NCBI RefSeq assembly: GCF_004352835.1
Contig: NZ_SJSB01000009.1
Location: forward strand, 86,324-150,323
DNA from: Marinomonas flavescens
GTDB lineage: Bacteria; Pseudomonadota; Gammaproteobacteria; Pseudomonadales; Marinomonadaceae
Reading direction: 5' to 3'
Length of the DNA: 64,000 bases
Of this stretch, positions 43,962 through 54,879 are shown piece by piece. The notes beneath the pieces were generated by a model. That model did no database searches and was not told the DNA's origin. It was given only the letters and a program-made list of their open reading frames with translations. The translations under genes were made by a program, and so were the position numbers. How positions within the stretch are numbered: the stretch's first letter is position 1; each line of letters begins with the position of its first letter.

Positions 43962-44840
43962 CTATATGAAGGGCAGATCTTCTGCTGTGATAGCGATGCT
44001 TTTTTGCTTTGCTAGTAGAAGTGGATTCCATTTAGAAATGGCAAGCGCTAGTGCTTCTTTAATATTGCTGCTCTCATTAACCTCTATCTGAAGATAACTT
44101 AATGCTCGTTTTAGAGTGTGTAGATCGCCGTTTAATATGGGTTTTGCATGGTTTTGTTTGCTGATTTTTTCATTGTCTTGATTTACGACCAGTGGAATAT
44201 GGCCTATTTGCGGCGCTTGCCATCCTAATAAAGTATATAGGTGAAGTTGCTGGGCGGTGGTTTCGATTAAATCAGCGCCACGAATAAGGTGAGTGATGCC
44301 TTGTAAGTGGTCGTCAACAACCACAGCAAGCTGATAAGAGAAGTAGCCGTCTTTGCGCTTGAGTATAGGATGGTTGTTACTAAGATCATCAAAAAAAGCC
44401 ATATCGCCTTGTATCAGATCATTGTATTGGTAGTGTTCATTATTGGTTTTTAATCGCCAAGAATGTGGTGACGTGATGTCGCTTGAACAGATGTGAGGAT
44501 GCAGCCCAGAGAATTCTTTTAATGATTGGCGTGTGCAATTGCATGGGAAGACATTGTGGGATTGTTTTAGGGTTGTTAAATGTGTTTCGTATAGCGTTGA
44601 ATGTTCACTTTGCAGGCGAATGTCTTCGTCGCTTATCAATTGATAGCTGTTTAATGTGGTGAGTATTTGTTGGGTGAATTCAGGGCGGCAACGAACGGCA
44701 TCGACATCTTCAATGCGAATAACCCAAGTGCCTTGATGGTATTTCGCATCCAAATAGCTCGCTAGTGCAGAAACGAGCGAGCCTAGATGGAGTGGGCCGG
44801 TTGGCGAAGGAGCAAAACGGCCTCGGTAATTCGATAGCAT
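43962..44840 (-). CDS. gluQ: Glutamyl-Q tRNA(Asp) synthetase
   Basis: GluQRS attaches glutamate to queuosine in tRNA(Asp). The 292-residue protein has YRGRFAPSPTGPLHLGSLVSALASYLDA (HIGH motif as PLHLGS), RIEDVDAVRC, zinc ligands in FPCNCTRQSL and HPHICS, and VVNQDNEKISKQNHAKPI (KISKQ in place of KMSKS). It lacks the anticodon-binding domain, as the family does. ATG 44840 is the family start. It lies four bases after dksA, the conserved order. Confidence 0.96.
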   Translation of the reverse strand: MLSNYRGRFAPSPTGPLHLGSLVSALASYLDAKYHQGTWVIRIEDVDAVRCRPEFTQQILTTLNSYQLISDEDIRLQSEHSTLYETHLTTLKQSHNVFPCNCTRQSLKEFSGLHPHICSSDITSPHSWRLKTNNEHYQYNDLIQGDMAFFDDLSNNHPILKRKDGYFSYQLAVVVDDHLQGITHLIRGADLIETTAQQLHLYTLLGWQAPQIGHIPLVVNQDNEKISKQNHAKPILNGDLHTLKRALSYLQIEVNESSNIKEALALAISKWNPLLLAKQKSIAITAEDLPFI

Positions 44841-44844
44841 CGAA

Positions 44845-45279
44845 TTAACCGCCGATTTGTTTCTCTTTGATTTCAGCCAATGTTTTACAATCAATACACA
44901 TAGTGGCTGTTGGGCGGGCTTCTAGTCTGCGAATGCCGATTTCAATGCCACATTCGTCACAGAAGCCGTAATCGTCTTCGTTAATGCGTTCGATGGTTTG
45001 AGAGATCTTTTTAACCAGTTTACGCTCACGATCACGTGCACGTAGTTCTAAGCTAAATTCTTCTTCTTGGCTAGCTCGGTCATTAGGATCCGCGTAGTTT
45101 ACTGCTTCTTCCTTAAGGTTATTAACGGTACGGTCAACCTCTTCCATTAGACCCTGCTTCCAGTTAAGCAGGATGCTTTTGAAATGCGCCAACTGGTTCT
45201 CGTTCATGTATTCTTCACCGTCCTTAGCGACGTAAGGTGTGAAGTCCTTCATTAATGATTCCGGGTTCGTGCTTGGCAT
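44845..45279 (-). CDS. dksA: RNA polymerase-binding transcription factor DksA
   Basis: DksA inserts into the RNA polymerase secondary channel and with ppGpp controls rRNA and amino-acid genes. The 144-residue protein has the coiled coil with NYADPNDRASQEEEF at its tip and the C4 zinc finger CDECG...CIDC near residue 110. ATG 45279 (MPSTNPESLMKDFTPY) has GAGG eight bases upstream; ATG 45285 two codons earlier is possible. A frame extending to 45402 has no support. Confidence 0.96.
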   Translation of the reverse strand: MPSTNPESLMKDFTPYVAKDGEEYMNENQLAHFKSILLNWKQGLMEEVDRTVNNLKEEAVNYADPNDRASQEEEFSLELRARDRERKLVKKISQTIERINEDDYGFCDECGIEIGIRRLEARPTATMCIDCKTLAEIKEKQIGG

Positions 45280-45434
45280 ACGCATTGCCTCATTTCTCAG
45301 GTATTCCTTTGCGGTAACCTGTAAACTATAAAAATTAGGTGGTTTATTTTTCGGCCGGAAACTTACCAGATTAATTGGCTTTAAACCACAATTTTTGCGC
45401 AAATTTTCATGAAAATGTTGAATTAGGTTGAGAA

Positions 45435-46607
45435 ATGGATATGTCTAAGCAGAAGTTGGCCTCTCGAGTAGAAAAAATAGCACCGTTTCAAGTCATGGCG
45501 GTGATGGAGCGTGCGAAGCAGTTACAAGTGGAAGGTTTTGATGTTATTCACCTTGAAGTAGGTGAACCTGATTTTGTTGCTCCGCAAGATATTAATGAAG
45601 CGGGAGTGCGCTCAATAGAAGAGGGCAAAACAGGTTATACGCCAGCCACAGGGTTGCCAGAGTTAAAGCGAGCAATTAGTCAGCATTATCTTTCTCGCTA
45701 TCAAGTGTCGGTTGCTCCTGAGCGAATTATTGTAACGCCGGGTGCTTCGGGCGCTTTATTGTTGATGGCGTCATTGATGGTTAATGAAGGTGATGACGTT
45801 TTAATGCCGGATCCATGTTATCCATGCAATCGTCATTTTTTAATCCAAGCTGGCGCGAAAGCCAAATTGATTGATACGTTGCCTGAGCAGGCTTTCGAAA
45901 TAGACCTCTCAAAATTGGCTTCTTATTGGGGCAAAAACACCTCAGGCCTTTGGTTAGCTTCCCCTTCGAATCCTACTGGTGCGGTGTTGAGTAAAGAGTA
46001 TCTCACGCAGGCATGGCAACAAACCAATGCCCTAGGTGGACATCTATTAGTTGATGAAATTTATCAAGGTTTGGTCTTTGAGGGAGAAGATTTTACCGCG
46101 CTGTCTATTGATGATGATATTTTTGTAATAAACAGCTTCTCTAAATATTTTGCCATGACGGGGTGGCGTCTCGGGTGGATTGTGGTTCCGGAATGGGCGA
46201 TTGAAGGGGCAACTAAATTAGCGCAAAACCTATTTATTTCTGCTTCAAGTGTGGCGCAATACGCGGCTATTTCGGCGTTTAAACCAGGCGTGCTCGAAGA
46301 GTGTGAAGTCCGCCGTCAAACATTAAATCGCCGTCGTTTGGCTCTGCTAGAAGGGCTGGGTCGTATTGGTTTACCTGTTGTTGCGCCAGCACAAGGGGCC
46401 TTTTATGTTTATGTCGATGTGTCTAATGTGACCAATGATGCAATGGATTGGTGTTTGCGCTTATTAGAAGAGAAAGGTGTGGCGCTGACGCCAGGTGCGG
46501 ATTTTGGGGTCAAAGACGCCCATAAATATGTTCGTTTTGCCTATACTTGCGATGAATCTCGATTGAATGAAGCTCTGGCTAGAATTGATGCATTTATTCA
46601 ATCCTAG
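45435..46607 (+). CDS. Class I/II pyridoxal-phosphate aminotransferase
   Basis: The 390-residue fold-type I enzyme has HLEVGEPDFVAPQDI, YTPATGLPELKRAI, VTPGASGALLL, LASPSNPTGAVLS, VDEIYQGLVF and the Schiff-base lysine in NSFSKYFAMTGWRLGW. It resembles aspartate/alanine-type aminotransferases of subgroup I-gamma. The exact amino donor is unknown. It is divergent from dksA and convergent with lptG. Confidence 0.9.
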   Translation: MDMSKQKLASRVEKIAPFQVMAVMERAKQLQVEGFDVIHLEVGEPDFVAPQDINEAGVRSIEEGKTGYTPATGLPELKRAISQHYLSRYQVSVAPERIIVTPGASGALLLMASLMVNEGDDVLMPDPCYPCNRHFLIQAGAKAKLIDTLPEQAFEIDLSKLASYWGKNTSGLWLASPSNPTGAVLSKEYLTQAWQQTNALGGHLLVDEIYQGLVFEGEDFTALSIDDDIFVINSFSKYFAMTGWRLGWIVVPEWAIEGATKLAQNLFISASSVAQYAAISAFKPGVLEECEVRRQTLNRRRLALLEGLGRIGLPVVAPAQGAFYVYVDVSNVTNDAMDWCLRLLEEKGVALTPGADFGVKDAHKYVRFAYTCDESRLNEALARIDAFIQS

Positions 46608-46637
46608 CCATTATAAGGCTAAAGTCCGAAAATGGCG

Positions 46638-47699
46638 TTAGCCCTTTCTTCTCATTAAGAGAATGCCCGATATTATGCAGATAATGATGGGAATACTGAC
46701 GCCGATAACGGGTGGATAGCCAGTCGCGACGCTCATTCTTCCAAATAAGTTCAGGCCGTTTTGAAAAGCAAGGCCAATCATTACGCCAGAAAAAACACGA
46801 CCGCCCATTGTCGATGAGCGCAGCGGACCGAACACGCTAGAAAGCGCAACAAGCACGAGCGCGATACAGGCTACAGGGCGTAATGCTTTGCTCCAAAATT
46901 CAAGCGCATATTGGGCGCCGTCTTGCTTTTGAGACTCTAAATACAACTGATACGTTCTGAGCTGACTTAGCGATAGGTAATCAGGTTCTTGTGATGCTAA
47001 ATACAGGTGCTCTGGTTTGATGCTAACAGACCATTTTTGCGTTGCTAAGTTTTTGACTTCAACATGGTCAGGGTAAAAAATGGTCTTTTTTACATCGCTC
47101 AATAGCCATTGAGTATCATTGATATGGACGGCTGTTTTCGCATCGGTAATGCTTGTTAAATGTTGTTCTTTAGGGGAGAAAATTTTAATGCCATACAGTT
47201 TTCCTGTGCTGTCTGCGGCATTGATATAGACAAAGTTATTATCAGCCTTAAGCCATACACCACCTGTTAAAGCAAAATTCCCTTGTTTTTGATCTTGCAG
47301 TTTTTCTACTAGGTTGGCTTTTTGTTCTGCTGCTGGCGCGACAAATTCTGATAACCCCATGCCGATTAGTGCGACCAGTATTATAGGTTGGCAGGCGGAA
47401 AATCCGATACGCCAAATAGGCATTCCGGCAGCCCTCATAACCGTTAATTCAGAGGTAGATGCCAATGTGCCCAGTCCCATTAATGTGCCAATTAGCGATG
47501 AAATGGGTACGTACTCTGCAAATTTTCCTGGCAGGCGGTACATGAGAACTTGAAAGATTGATTGCACCGTATAGTCATCACTCACTTTTTTGATTTGATC
47601 AATAAAAGCAATGGCGGTGTCTAAGCCAAGTAATACAAACATCACGATCAAAAAGGACCAAAGGACGCTGGAGGCCACGTATCTGTCTATTTTATTCAT
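46638..47699 (-). CDS. lptG: LPS export ABC transporter permease LptG
   Basis: The 353-residue inner-membrane protein has three N-terminal helices, a periplasmic beta-jellyroll (about residues 120-260, SADNNFVYINA to WSVSIKPEHLYL) and three C-terminal helices. RYVASSVLWSFLIVMFVLLGLD is the usual start. With LptF and the LptB ATPase it extracts lipopolysaccharide from the inner membrane. It overlaps lptF by four bases. Confidence 0.95.
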   Translation of the reverse strand: MNKIDRYVASSVLWSFLIVMFVLLGLDTAIAFIDQIKKVSDDYTVQSIFQVLMYRLPGKFAEYVPISSLIGTLMGLGTLASTSELTVMRAAGMPIWRIGFSACQPIILVALIGMGLSEFVAPAAEQKANLVEKLQDQKQGNFALTGGVWLKADNNFVYINAADSTGKLYGIKIFSPKEQHLTSITDAKTAVHINDTQWLLSDVKKTIFYPDHVEVKNLATQKWSVSIKPEHLYLASQEPDYLSLSQLRTYQLYLESQKQDGAQYALEFWSKALRPVACIALVLVALSSVFGPLRSSTMGGRVFSGVMIGLAFQNGLNLFGRMSVATGYPPVIGVSIPIIICIISGILLMRRKG

Positions 47700-48820
47700 G
47701 GCTTAGACTCGCTGTCTAGTTGAGCGGGAAGTCGAGCGCTTTTACGGCTAAAGACCTGATTATATTGGACGAATAATCCCAAAGCGATGATGAGGAATAT
47801 GCCGTGAATCCACCAAAGTCCTAAATAAGCAGGAATTTTTTCTTTGCCAATGGCGGTTTTCCCCCAAATAAGCAACGCCATGTAGGTAATCATTAATAGG
47901 ATTGCGGGCAGCATTTTAAAGAATCGGCCTTGCCTTGGGTTTACCTGACTGAGGGATAATCCAATGATGGAAAGGATTGGAATCATTATCACTAAAGCGA
48001 TTCGCCATTGCAGTTCTGCTTTGTCTTCTGGATCAGTACTCTTTATTAGGTCATATGTACTTCGAGTTGTCGGGTCTGTAATGGATTCTTGAGGCGAACT
48101 TTTCATTCGCATCGCATAGGTGTCGAACTCAGTGACTCGGTAAGCTGCGGTGCCAGGAACACCTTCATAACGGACACCATTTTTAAATACCAAATAGTTT
48201 TGGCCACCTTTGGAGTCCATTTTTATCTCTTCGGCGTAAGAGGCGAGCATTTGAACTGGAATGGATTTGCCATTTTCACGCACAAAGTCGGAAAGAAAAA
48301 CATTGTTCATCCAGCCTTCTTTTGGTGTGAAGTTATCTATGTAGGTAGTACGTTGGCCATCCCCTTGAAAGCGTCTAGGGATTAAAAAGGAAAAGCTAGA
48401 AAGTTGCCCTTGCTCATTAACAGCTTTAGCTACTTTGTATTCACTCGTTGGCGTCAACCAAAAGTTTAATCCTGCGCTAATAGAGAAAACAATCGCCGCA
48501 ATGCCAAGTGTGTAGCCGGCTAGTTTGAGTTTGCTGATGCCGCTTGAAAACAAAACAGACATCTCATTTTCAATATAAAGGCGGCCAAAGGTCAGCAACA
48601 ATGATAGGAAAAATGCAATCGGTAAAATGATCTGAACAAAATAAGGAATATGATAGCCGAGAATGGAGAATAGAAATTCGAACGTCATTTTCCCTTCGGT
48701 TGCACGCCCTAAATAGGTTACAAATCGGCTGCTTAAAATAACGAGAAGTAAAATTAGCGTCACCCCAGCGGTTGACACCAACACTTCTTTCGCCAAGTAT
48801 CTGAATAGTCTCAAAGTCAC
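47696..48820 (-). CDS. lptF: LPS export ABC transporter permease LptF
   Basis: The 374-residue partner of LptG starts RLFRYLAKEVLVSTAGVTLILLLVILSSRFVTYL. It has the conserved ENEMSVLFSSGIS cytoplasmic coupling helix (about residues 88-100), a periplasmic jellyroll and three late helices ending near RQGRFFKMLPAILLMITY. It is divergent from pepA, the conserved gammaproteobacterial layout, across a 119-bp promoter region. Confidence 0.95.
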   Translation of the reverse strand: MTLRLFRYLAKEVLVSTAGVTLILLLVILSSRFVTYLGRATEGKMTFEFLFSILGYHIPYFVQIILPIAFFLSLLLTFGRLYIENEMSVLFSSGISKLKLAGYTLGIAAIVFSISAGLNFWLTPTSEYKVAKAVNEQGQLSSFSFLIPRRFQGDGQRTTYIDNFTPKEGWMNNVFLSDFVRENGKSIPVQMLASYAEEIKMDSKGGQNYLVFKNGVRYEGVPGTAAYRVTEFDTYAMRMKSSPQESITDPTTRSTYDLIKSTDPEDKAELQWRIALVIMIPILSIIGLSLSQVNPRQGRFFKMLPAILLMITYMALLIWGKTAIGKEKIPAYLGLWWIHGIFLIIALGLFVQYNQVFSRKSARLPAQLDSESKP

Positions 48821-48939
48821 CTCAATTGGATGCCGCCTAAGTGCGGAGAGTTGATTACAAATCTAAAGCCCCCATTATCTCGTGGTAAGAAGGACATTAT
48901 CCAGTTTTTTTTAAAAGTTATTATTTTGAGGAACCTCTC

Positions 48940-50403
48940 ATGAATACAACATTATTTGACCGTGTATCCACGGTTGAAGCAGACTTGGTCGTTGTTTTTG
49001 TACCAAGCGAAGGCGCTTTTCCTGAGTCTACAGCTTGGGTTGATGATAATGCCGATGGTCAGTTGTCACAGTTACGAGAAAGCAATGTTTTTAAAGGTGG
49101 TTTAGCACAAACATTATTATTGCCAAGCGTAACTCAAGATTTTGCTCAACCAGTATTGTTGGTCGGTACCGGCAAAGAATCTGAATTAAGCGATATGCAA
49201 GCGCGCAAGGTGATTGCGGCAGTCGCAGCTCAAATCAAATCACTTCCTTATGCTACGGTTGCGCTTGCGAGTCGCGCTCTAGTATTAAAGCAGCGTTCAC
49301 AAAGTGAAGTGACAGCGTTGATTGCACAATGGCTAAACGAAGGTTTTTATAACTTTCTTGGCTTTAAACAAGACGATGCTGAGAAAAGTACTAAAGTAGA
49401 AAACCTACTGATCGAAGGTGCTGACGAAGCCGCATTGGCGATTGGTACGTCAACCGCTAATGGTTCAGCGTTTGCTCGTCAGCTAGGCAACTTACCAGGT
49501 AACGTGTGTACGCCGAACTACTTGGCGTCGAAAGCTCAGCACTTTGGTGAAGAGTACGGCATCGATATTGAGTTGCTAGACGAAACAAAAATGGATGAGC
49601 TAGGCATGCATTGCCTACTTTCTGTCGGTCGTGGTAGTGATCAGCCAAGTTACCTTATTGTGATGCATTACCGAGGTGGCGAAGCCAATGAAGCGCCTCA
49701 TGTTTTGCTTGGTAAAGGCATTACTTTTGACACGGGTGGTATTTCATTGAAACCTGGTCAAAAAATGGATGAAATGAAATATGACATGTGTGGTGCGGCG
49801 AGTGTGTTCGGCACCATGAAAGCGATTTGTGAATTGAAACCTAAGCTGAACTTCACAGCGGTTGTGGCGGCGGCTGAAAATATGCCAAGTGCGCGTGCGA
49901 CAAAACCTGGCGATATTGTAAAAACCATGTCTGGTCAAACTGTTGAAGTGTTGAATACCGATGCTGAAGGCCGTCTTGTATTGTGTGACGCGCTGACTTA
50001 CATCGAGCGATTCAAACCAAAATCTGTCGTCGATATCGCGACCTTAACGGGCGCATGTGTGGTTGCTTTAGGTAGCGTGAATTCAGGTATGTATGCCAAC
50101 GATGATGCGGTTGCCGAGTCGTTGAAAGATGCTAGCCAGATTTCAGCGGATAAAATTTGGCAAATGCCTTTGAACGAAGAATACCAACAGCAGTTAGACA
50201 GTAATTTTGCGGATATTGCGAACATTGGGGGTCCAGAAGCAGGCTCTGTCACGGCGGCGTGTTTCTTGTCTCGTTTTACGAAAGCATACCCTTGGGCGCA
50301 TTTGGACATTGCTGGCACAGCTTGGGCTGGTGGCGGATCTAAAGGTGCTAGCGGCCGTCCGGTTGCTTTGTTGACTCGTTACTTATTGGCTAAAGCTAAC
50401 TAA
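48940..50403 (+). CDS. pepA: Leucyl aminopeptidase PepA
   Basis: The 487-residue M17 metallopeptidase removes N-terminal residues; in E. coli it also binds DNA. Metal and catalytic residues are in [28 protein letters not shown] (K and D near residue 256) and the signature NTDAEGRL at about 338-345. The N-terminal domain is the usual variable one. GAGGAACC precedes the ATG. A strong terminator follows at 50437. Confidence 0.96.
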   Translation: MNTTLFDRVSTVEADLVVVFVPSEGAFPESTAWVDDNADGQLSQLRESNVFKGGLAQTLLLPSVTQDFAQPVLLVGTGKESELSDMQARKVIAAVAAQIKSLPYATVALASRALVLKQRSQSEVTALIAQWLNEGFYNFLGFKQDDAEKSTKVENLLIEGADEAALAIGTSTANGSAFARQLGNLPGNVCTPNYLASKAQHFGEEYGIDIELLDETKMDELGMHCLLSVGRGSDQPSYLIVMHYRGGEANEAPHVLLGKGITFDTGGISLKPGQKMDEMKYDMCGAASVFGTMKAICELKPKLNFTAVVAAAENMPSARATKPGDIVKTMSGQTVEVLNTDAEGRLVLCDALTYIERFKPKSVVDIATLTGACVVALGSVNSGMYANDDAVAESLKDASQISADKIWQMPLNEEYQQQLDSNFADIANIGGPEAGSVTAACFLSRFTKAYPWAHLDIAGTAWAGGGSKGASGRPVALLTRYLLAKAN

Positions 50404-50436
50404 TGTATTGATATTGTCACATCGATACTTTTTTCC

Positions 50437-50474
50437 AAAAAAACAGCAATGATTGTCATTGCTGTTTTTTTTTA
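50437..50474 (+). terminator. Terminator of pepA
   Basis: A perfect 16-bp inverted repeat (50437-50452, 50456-50471) with a 3-nt loop runs into a T run, 33 bp past the stop. Confidence 0.92.
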
Positions 50475-50629
50475 TCTTTTTTAGACGCTAAATTGAGCCC
50501 ACCATTTTTTGAGGGTAGACATTTCGAGTTTTGGATGCGAAAGTTGATGAAATAAATTTCGATCAATTAAGCCTTGCTGTTTATTTGTTATCACCTCTAT
50601 TCGTTTATATTTTTATTGGTTAGTAGCTT

Positions 50630-51076
50630 ATGCCTGATGTAGCGTCAAAGATTACAGACGATGTTTTTGAGAGCCATGCTTTTACTGGCAATGCGTTTAA
50701 TCATGATGAATTAGAACCAGACGAAGAAGATTTGGTTGCGGCGTTGCGAAATCAGGACGATATTCCGATTCTTATGGATGTTGTGGCGGACACCTTGTCG
50801 TCTTCTCTTAGTCAGGAGGGTCAGCTTTCTGATGCGATGAAAAACCTAGTATTAGAACAAGAATCTACGATTCCTGTCTTATGCAATGAAGAACCTGATG
50901 TTGTATTGGCCAGTACTCATGTTGAAGCAAAGACTGAAAACTTAGCGGGAGATGTTGCTGTTTTTACTCATGAGCATATCGCCGAGGCAGTAAGTAAAGT
51001 GCTTGAAAAGCGATTGCCTGAACTAGTGCAAGAAGTGCTGAGTGTGATGCAAGATTTGCCTACAAAGGCTAAATGA
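50630..51076 (+). CDS. Small acidic protein between pepA and valS
   Basis: The 148-residue protein is strongly acidic in its first third (DELEPDEEDLVAALRN) and has an N-terminal region that looks disordered. Its C-terminal half (HEHIAEAVSKVLEKRLPELVQEVLSVMQDL) should form amphipathic helices. No catalytic motif is visible. Pseudomonads carry a similar-sized uncharacterized gene just before valS, downstream of holC; here holC itself is absent. No ribosome site stands out at ATG 50630. Function unknown. Confidence 0.65.
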   Translation: MPDVASKITDDVFESHAFTGNAFNHDELEPDEEDLVAALRNQDDIPILMDVVADTLSSSLSQEGQLSDAMKNLVLEQESTIPVLCNEEPDVVLASTHVEAKTENLAGDVAVFTHEHIAEAVSKVLEKRLPELVQEVLSVMQDLPTKAK

Positions 51077-51196
51077 TTGACTGAATCGATCTAATCATAA
51101 CCATCGTCAGATTGGAGGTTATTCTTTATCTTGCGATGACGCGCTATAATTCCCAAAATTCAATTTACCTCTCTATAAGAGCTTTAAGACACCATA

Positions 51197-53980
51197 ATGG
51201 AAAAGACCTACCAACCACAAAGTATTGAACAGCCTATTTACCAACGTTGGGAAGAGGGTGGTTACTTCGCGCCTCAAGGCGACGGCACCCCTTTTTCAAT
51301 CATGATACCACCACCAAACGTCACCGGCAGTCTGCACATGGGGCATGCGTTTCAGCATACTCTAATGGATGCCATGATTCGTCGTGAGCGAATGAAAGGC
51401 AGCCGCACATTGTGGCAACCGGGTTGTGACCATGCTGGTATTGCCACACAAATGGTCGTTGAGCGCCAATTGGCGGCTCAAAATACGACACGTCATGATC
51501 TTGGTCGTGAAAAATTTCTAGAAAAAGTCTGGGAATGGAAAGATCAGTCAGGCGGTACTATTTCCGATCAAATGCGTGTTCTAGGTGACTCTGTTGCGTG
51601 GGATAAAGAACGTTTCACGATGGACCCAGGTATGTCTGCGGCCGTACAAGAAGTGTTTGTTCGCCTATACGACGAAGGCATTATTTACCGTGGTCAGCGT
51701 TTGGTTAACTGGGATCCTGTTTTACATACAGCCATTTCAGATCTTGAAGTTATTTCTGAAGAAGAAAATGGCTTCATGTGGTATTTCCGTTACCCATTAG
51801 CGGATGGTGTCACAACCGCCGATGGTAAAGATTACATCGTGGTCGCAACGACTCGTCCTGAAACCATGTTTGGTGATGCTGCGGTCGCGGTTGCTCCCGA
51901 TGATGAGCGCTTTACTGACTTGGTGGGTAAGTTCGTAGAATTGCCTCTTGTTGGCCGTCGTATTCCGATTGTAGCCGATGAGTATGTAGACAAAGAATTC
52001 GGTACGGGTTGTGTGAAAATTACGCCAGCTCATGACTTTAATGACTATGAAGTTGGTAAGCGCCATGACATGCCGTTAATCAATATTTTAACGGACGATG
52101 CGTCGATCAATGATACTGCGCCAGAAAAATACCGTGGTCTGGATCGCTTCGTAGCGCGTAAAGCCGTCGTTGAAGATTTTGATGCGCTAGGCTTGTTAGA
52201 AAAAATAGCAGACCATAAATTGAAAGTGCCACGCGGAGAACGTGGCAATACCGTGATCGAACCCTACCTGACTCAGCAATGGTATGTGGCGGTTGAAACA
52301 TTGGTGAAACCAGCCATTGAAGCGGTAGAAAACGGCGACATTCAGTTTGTCCCTAAACAATGGGAAAACACTTACTTTGCTTGGATGCGCGATCTGAACG
52401 ATTGGTGTATCTCTCGTCAACTTTGGTGGGGTCATCAAATCCCAGCTTGGTACGATGCCGACGGTAAGTTCTATGTTGGTAAAGACGAAGCAGAAGTGCG
52501 CACTAAGTACAGCTTAGCGGACGATGTCACACTGACTCAAGACGAAGACGTATTAGACACTTGGTTCTCTTCTGCTTTGTGGACGTTTGCGACTCAAGGC
52601 TGGCCTGAAGAAACACAAGATTTTAAAGAATTCAGTGAATCTGATGTGTTGGTTACTGGCTTTGATATTATCTTCTTCTGGGTAGCCAGAATGATCATGA
52701 TGACGCTGAAGTTCACCAACAAGGTGCCATTCAAAACCGTGTATATTACGGGGCTGATTCGCGATGAACGCGGCGATAAGATGTCGAAATCGAAAGGCAA
52801 CGTAATCGATCCATTGGATTTGATTGGCGGCATCGACATTGAATCGTTAGTAGAAAAACGCACCTACGGCATGATGCAGCCTCGTCTTGCTGAAAAAGTC
52901 GAAAAGAACACCCGTGAAACTTATCCTGAAGGTATTCAAGCCTACGGTACGGATGCGCTGCGCTTTACGCTTTGCTCCCTTGCTTCTGGTGGTCGTGATA
53001 TCAAATTTGATTTGAACCGACTGGAAGGCTACCGCAACTTCTGTAACAAAATTTGGAACGCAACGCGTTATGTTCTGATGAACACAGAAGATCAAGATTG
53101 TGGTCAGAATGGCGCAGACGTTGAGTTGTCATTGGCAGATAAGTGGATCATTTCTCGCTTGCAGCACACTGAAGATGCGGTGAATCGTGCGTTTGATACC
53201 CATCGCTATGATCTGGCTTCACAGGCCTTGTATGAATTCATGTGGCACGAATACTGCGATTGGTACTTAGAGTTGTCTAAGCCTGTGCTTTGGGACGAAA
53301 ATGCCAGTGCAGCACAGTTAACCGGTACACGTCGTACCTTGGTTCGCGTATTAGAAACCTTCTTGCGTTTGGCGCATCCTATGATGCCATTCTTAACCGA
53401 AGAAATTTGGCAGCGTATTGCGCCATTGGCGGGTGTCGAAGGCGATACCGTCATGGTGATGGAATACCCAGTTGCCAACGAAGCGAAAAAAGATGAACAA
53501 GCCGAAGCCGATATCGAATGGTTGAAAGGCGTCATCGAAGGCATTCGTAATATTCGTGGTGAAATGAATATCGCACCATCGAAACCGCTAGATGTGCTGT
53601 TCCGTAATGGTACTGAGCAAGACAGCGCTCGCTTAGAAGCCAACTTGGCTTTCTTGCAGAAATTGGCCAAGTTAGAAACCATTACTTGGTTGAATGCAGG
53701 CGATGATGCGCCTATGTCTGCGACGGCCTTGGTCGGCGATATGGAAGTCTTGGTGCCAATGGCAGGTTTGATAGATAAAGACGCTGAACTTGCTCGTTTG
53801 CAAAAAGAGATCGATAAAGCGACGAAAGATCTAGAGCGCATTGAAGGCAAATTATCCAACGAAAGCTTTGTGGCGAAAGCGCCAGCAGCAGTGGTGGATA
53901 AAGAGCGCGCTAAGTGTGACGACCTTCGTTTGACCGTGAGTAAACTGGAAGAACAGAAAGCGAGTATTGAGTCGTTGTGA
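51197..53980 (+). CDS. valS: Valine--tRNA ligase
   Basis: The 927-residue class I synthetase charges tRNA(Val) and edits threonine. The HIGH motif is [11 protein letters not shown] at about residues 40-50, the editing domain begins near 190 ([14 protein letters not shown]), and KMSKS is in [14 protein letters not shown] near 535. The anticodon domain includes [14 protein letters not shown], and the C-terminal coiled coil ([24 protein letters not shown]) contacts the tRNA. Length matches the family. Confidence 0.97.
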   Translation: MEKTYQPQSIEQPIYQRWEEGGYFAPQGDGTPFSIMIPPPNVTGSLHMGHAFQHTLMDAMIRRERMKGSRTLWQPGCDHAGIATQMVVERQLAAQNTTRHDLGREKFLEKVWEWKDQSGGTISDQMRVLGDSVAWDKERFTMDPGMSAAVQEVFVRLYDEGIIYRGQRLVNWDPVLHTAISDLEVISEEENGFMWYFRYPLADGVTTADGKDYIVVATTRPETMFGDAAVAVAPDDERFTDLVGKFVELPLVGRRIPIVADEYVDKEFGTGCVKITPAHDFNDYEVGKRHDMPLINILTDDASINDTAPEKYRGLDRFVARKAVVEDFDALGLLEKIADHKLKVPRGERGNTVIEPYLTQQWYVAVETLVKPAIEAVENGDIQFVPKQWENTYFAWMRDLNDWCISRQLWWGHQIPAWYDADGKFYVGKDEAEVRTKYSLADDVTLTQDEDVLDTWFSSALWTFATQGWPEETQDFKEFSESDVLVTGFDIIFFWVARMIMMTLKFTNKVPFKTVYITGLIRDERGDKMSKSKGNVIDPLDLIGGIDIESLVEKRTYGMMQPRLAEKVEKNTRETYPEGIQAYGTDALRFTLCSLASGGRDIKFDLNRLEGYRNFCNKIWNATRYVLMNTEDQDCGQNGADVELSLADKWIISRLQHTEDAVNRAFDTHRYDLASQALYEFMWHEYCDWYLELSKPVLWDENASAAQLTGTRRTLVRVLETFLRLAHPMMPFLTEEIWQRIAPLAGVEGDTVMVMEYPVANEAKKDEQAEADIEWLKGVIEGIRNIRGEMNIAPSKPLDVLFRNGTEQDSARLEANLAFLQKLAKLETITWLNAGDDAPMSATALVGDMEVLVPMAGLIDKDAELARLQKEIDKATKDLERIEGKLSNESFVAKAPAAVVDKERAKCDDLRLTVSKLEEQKASIESL

Positions 53981-54014
53981 ACCAGTCGTTATAAATAGTC
54001 ATAAATAAAAAGTT

Positions 54015-54045
54015 ATGTCAGGCATGTTATTAGCGTGCCTGACAT
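54015..54045 (+). terminator. Hairpin after valS
   Basis: A 12-bp stem (54015-54026, 54034-54045, one wobble) with a 7-nt loop lies 35 bp past the stop. Only a short T-rich stretch follows, so its strength as a terminator is uncertain. Confidence 0.6.
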
Positions 54046-54085
54046 TCATTGCATTCTATAAAAATAAAAAAAGAGGCAATAAGTA

Positions 54086-54343
54086 ATGGAAAGAGTCAGT
54101 GGAAAAGTAAAATGGTTTAATGATGCTAAAGGTGTTGGCTTTATCAAAAGAGACGCTGACAGTGACGTGTTTGTGCATTACAAATCGATTGCACTAGATG
54201 GGCATAAAACCTTAAAAAAAGGTCAATCGGTGACGTTTGAATTAGCGAGTACTGAGTTTGGTCTTCAAGCTGTGGACGTTCGAATAGAAGAAGTATCGCC
54301 TTCTATTGCAACAGAAGGCGAGTACAGAACAGCAAATGCTTAG
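54086..54343 (+). CDS. Cold-shock domain protein
   Basis: The 85-residue single-domain protein has GKVKWFNDAKGVGFIKRD (RNP1 with KGVGFI instead of the usual KGFGFI) and VFVHYKSI (RNP2), then a C-terminal extension of about 15 residues beyond the OB fold. Such proteins bind single-stranded RNA or DNA and melt RNA structures. AAAGAGGCAA precedes the ATG. It is not clear whether it is cold-induced. Confidence 0.9.
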   Translation: MERVSGKVKWFNDAKGVGFIKRDADSDVFVHYKSIALDGHKTLKKGQSVTFELASTEFGLQAVDVRIEEVSPSIATEGEYRTANA

Positions 54344-54347
54344 CGTG

Positions 54348-54773
54348 TTATTTGTTTTGTTCTAGTAGCATTTTATGAGCGAGCTTTACAAAATCTACTG
54401 GTGTTAAAATGCCAAGAAGCTTGTTGTTTTTAACGACAGGTAAGCTGCCGTATTTGTTCTCGATGAAGAATTCAGCGGCAGCATCTAAGCTGACACCTGG
54501 TTCAATGGTAAGGATATCTTTGTTCATTACTTTGGAAACAGGTGTTTGTTCTTCTTTTTTAGCCAGTTGCTGAGTGCCAAACTGACTGACCAAATAAAAG
54601 GCATAGCGAAGGTATTCTCGTTGTGTGAGCATGCCAATGCATTCGCCGCTTTGGTTAACAATGGGTAAGTTGCGAATGTTCTTTTCACTCATTAACTCTT
54701 TGGCTTCGGCTAATGAACAAGTTTCTTCGAGTGTGGCTAAATTTGTCACCATCAAATCTGCAACGGTCATCAT
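54348..54773 (-). CDS. Tandem CBS-domain protein
   Basis: The 141-residue protein consists of two CBS motifs: TVADLMVTNLATLEE to GMLTQREYL (about residues 2-62) and PVSKVMNKDILTIEPG to LLGILTPVDFVKLAH (about 78-138). CBS pairs bind adenine nucleotides and regulate partners. No catalytic domain is attached. ATG 54773 follows AAGGAA and begins with the usual MMTVADLM; 54770 is equally possible. It is convergent with the cold-shock gene, with only four bases between stops. Confidence 0.88.
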   Translation of the reverse strand: MMTVADLMVTNLATLEETCSLAEAKELMSEKNIRNLPIVNQSGECIGMLTQREYLRYAFYLVSQFGTQQLAKKEEQTPVSKVMNKDILTIEPGVSLDAAAEFFIENKYGSLPVVKNNKLLGILTPVDFVKLAHKMLLEQNK

Positions 54774-54879
54774 AGTTTGAGTTTCCTTTTTTCCCAATTT
54801 TTATGCCAGCCAGTGTGGTGCAAGCCGCTCTCAAAAGCAATTATATTGCTACGAGACAAATCAACAATAGGGTGACTAA

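Noticed and set aside
53206..53859. 217-codon minus-strand frame inside valS
   Set aside because: It lies wholly antisense to the conserved valS 3' half and has low-complexity Ser/Lys content typical of shadow frames.
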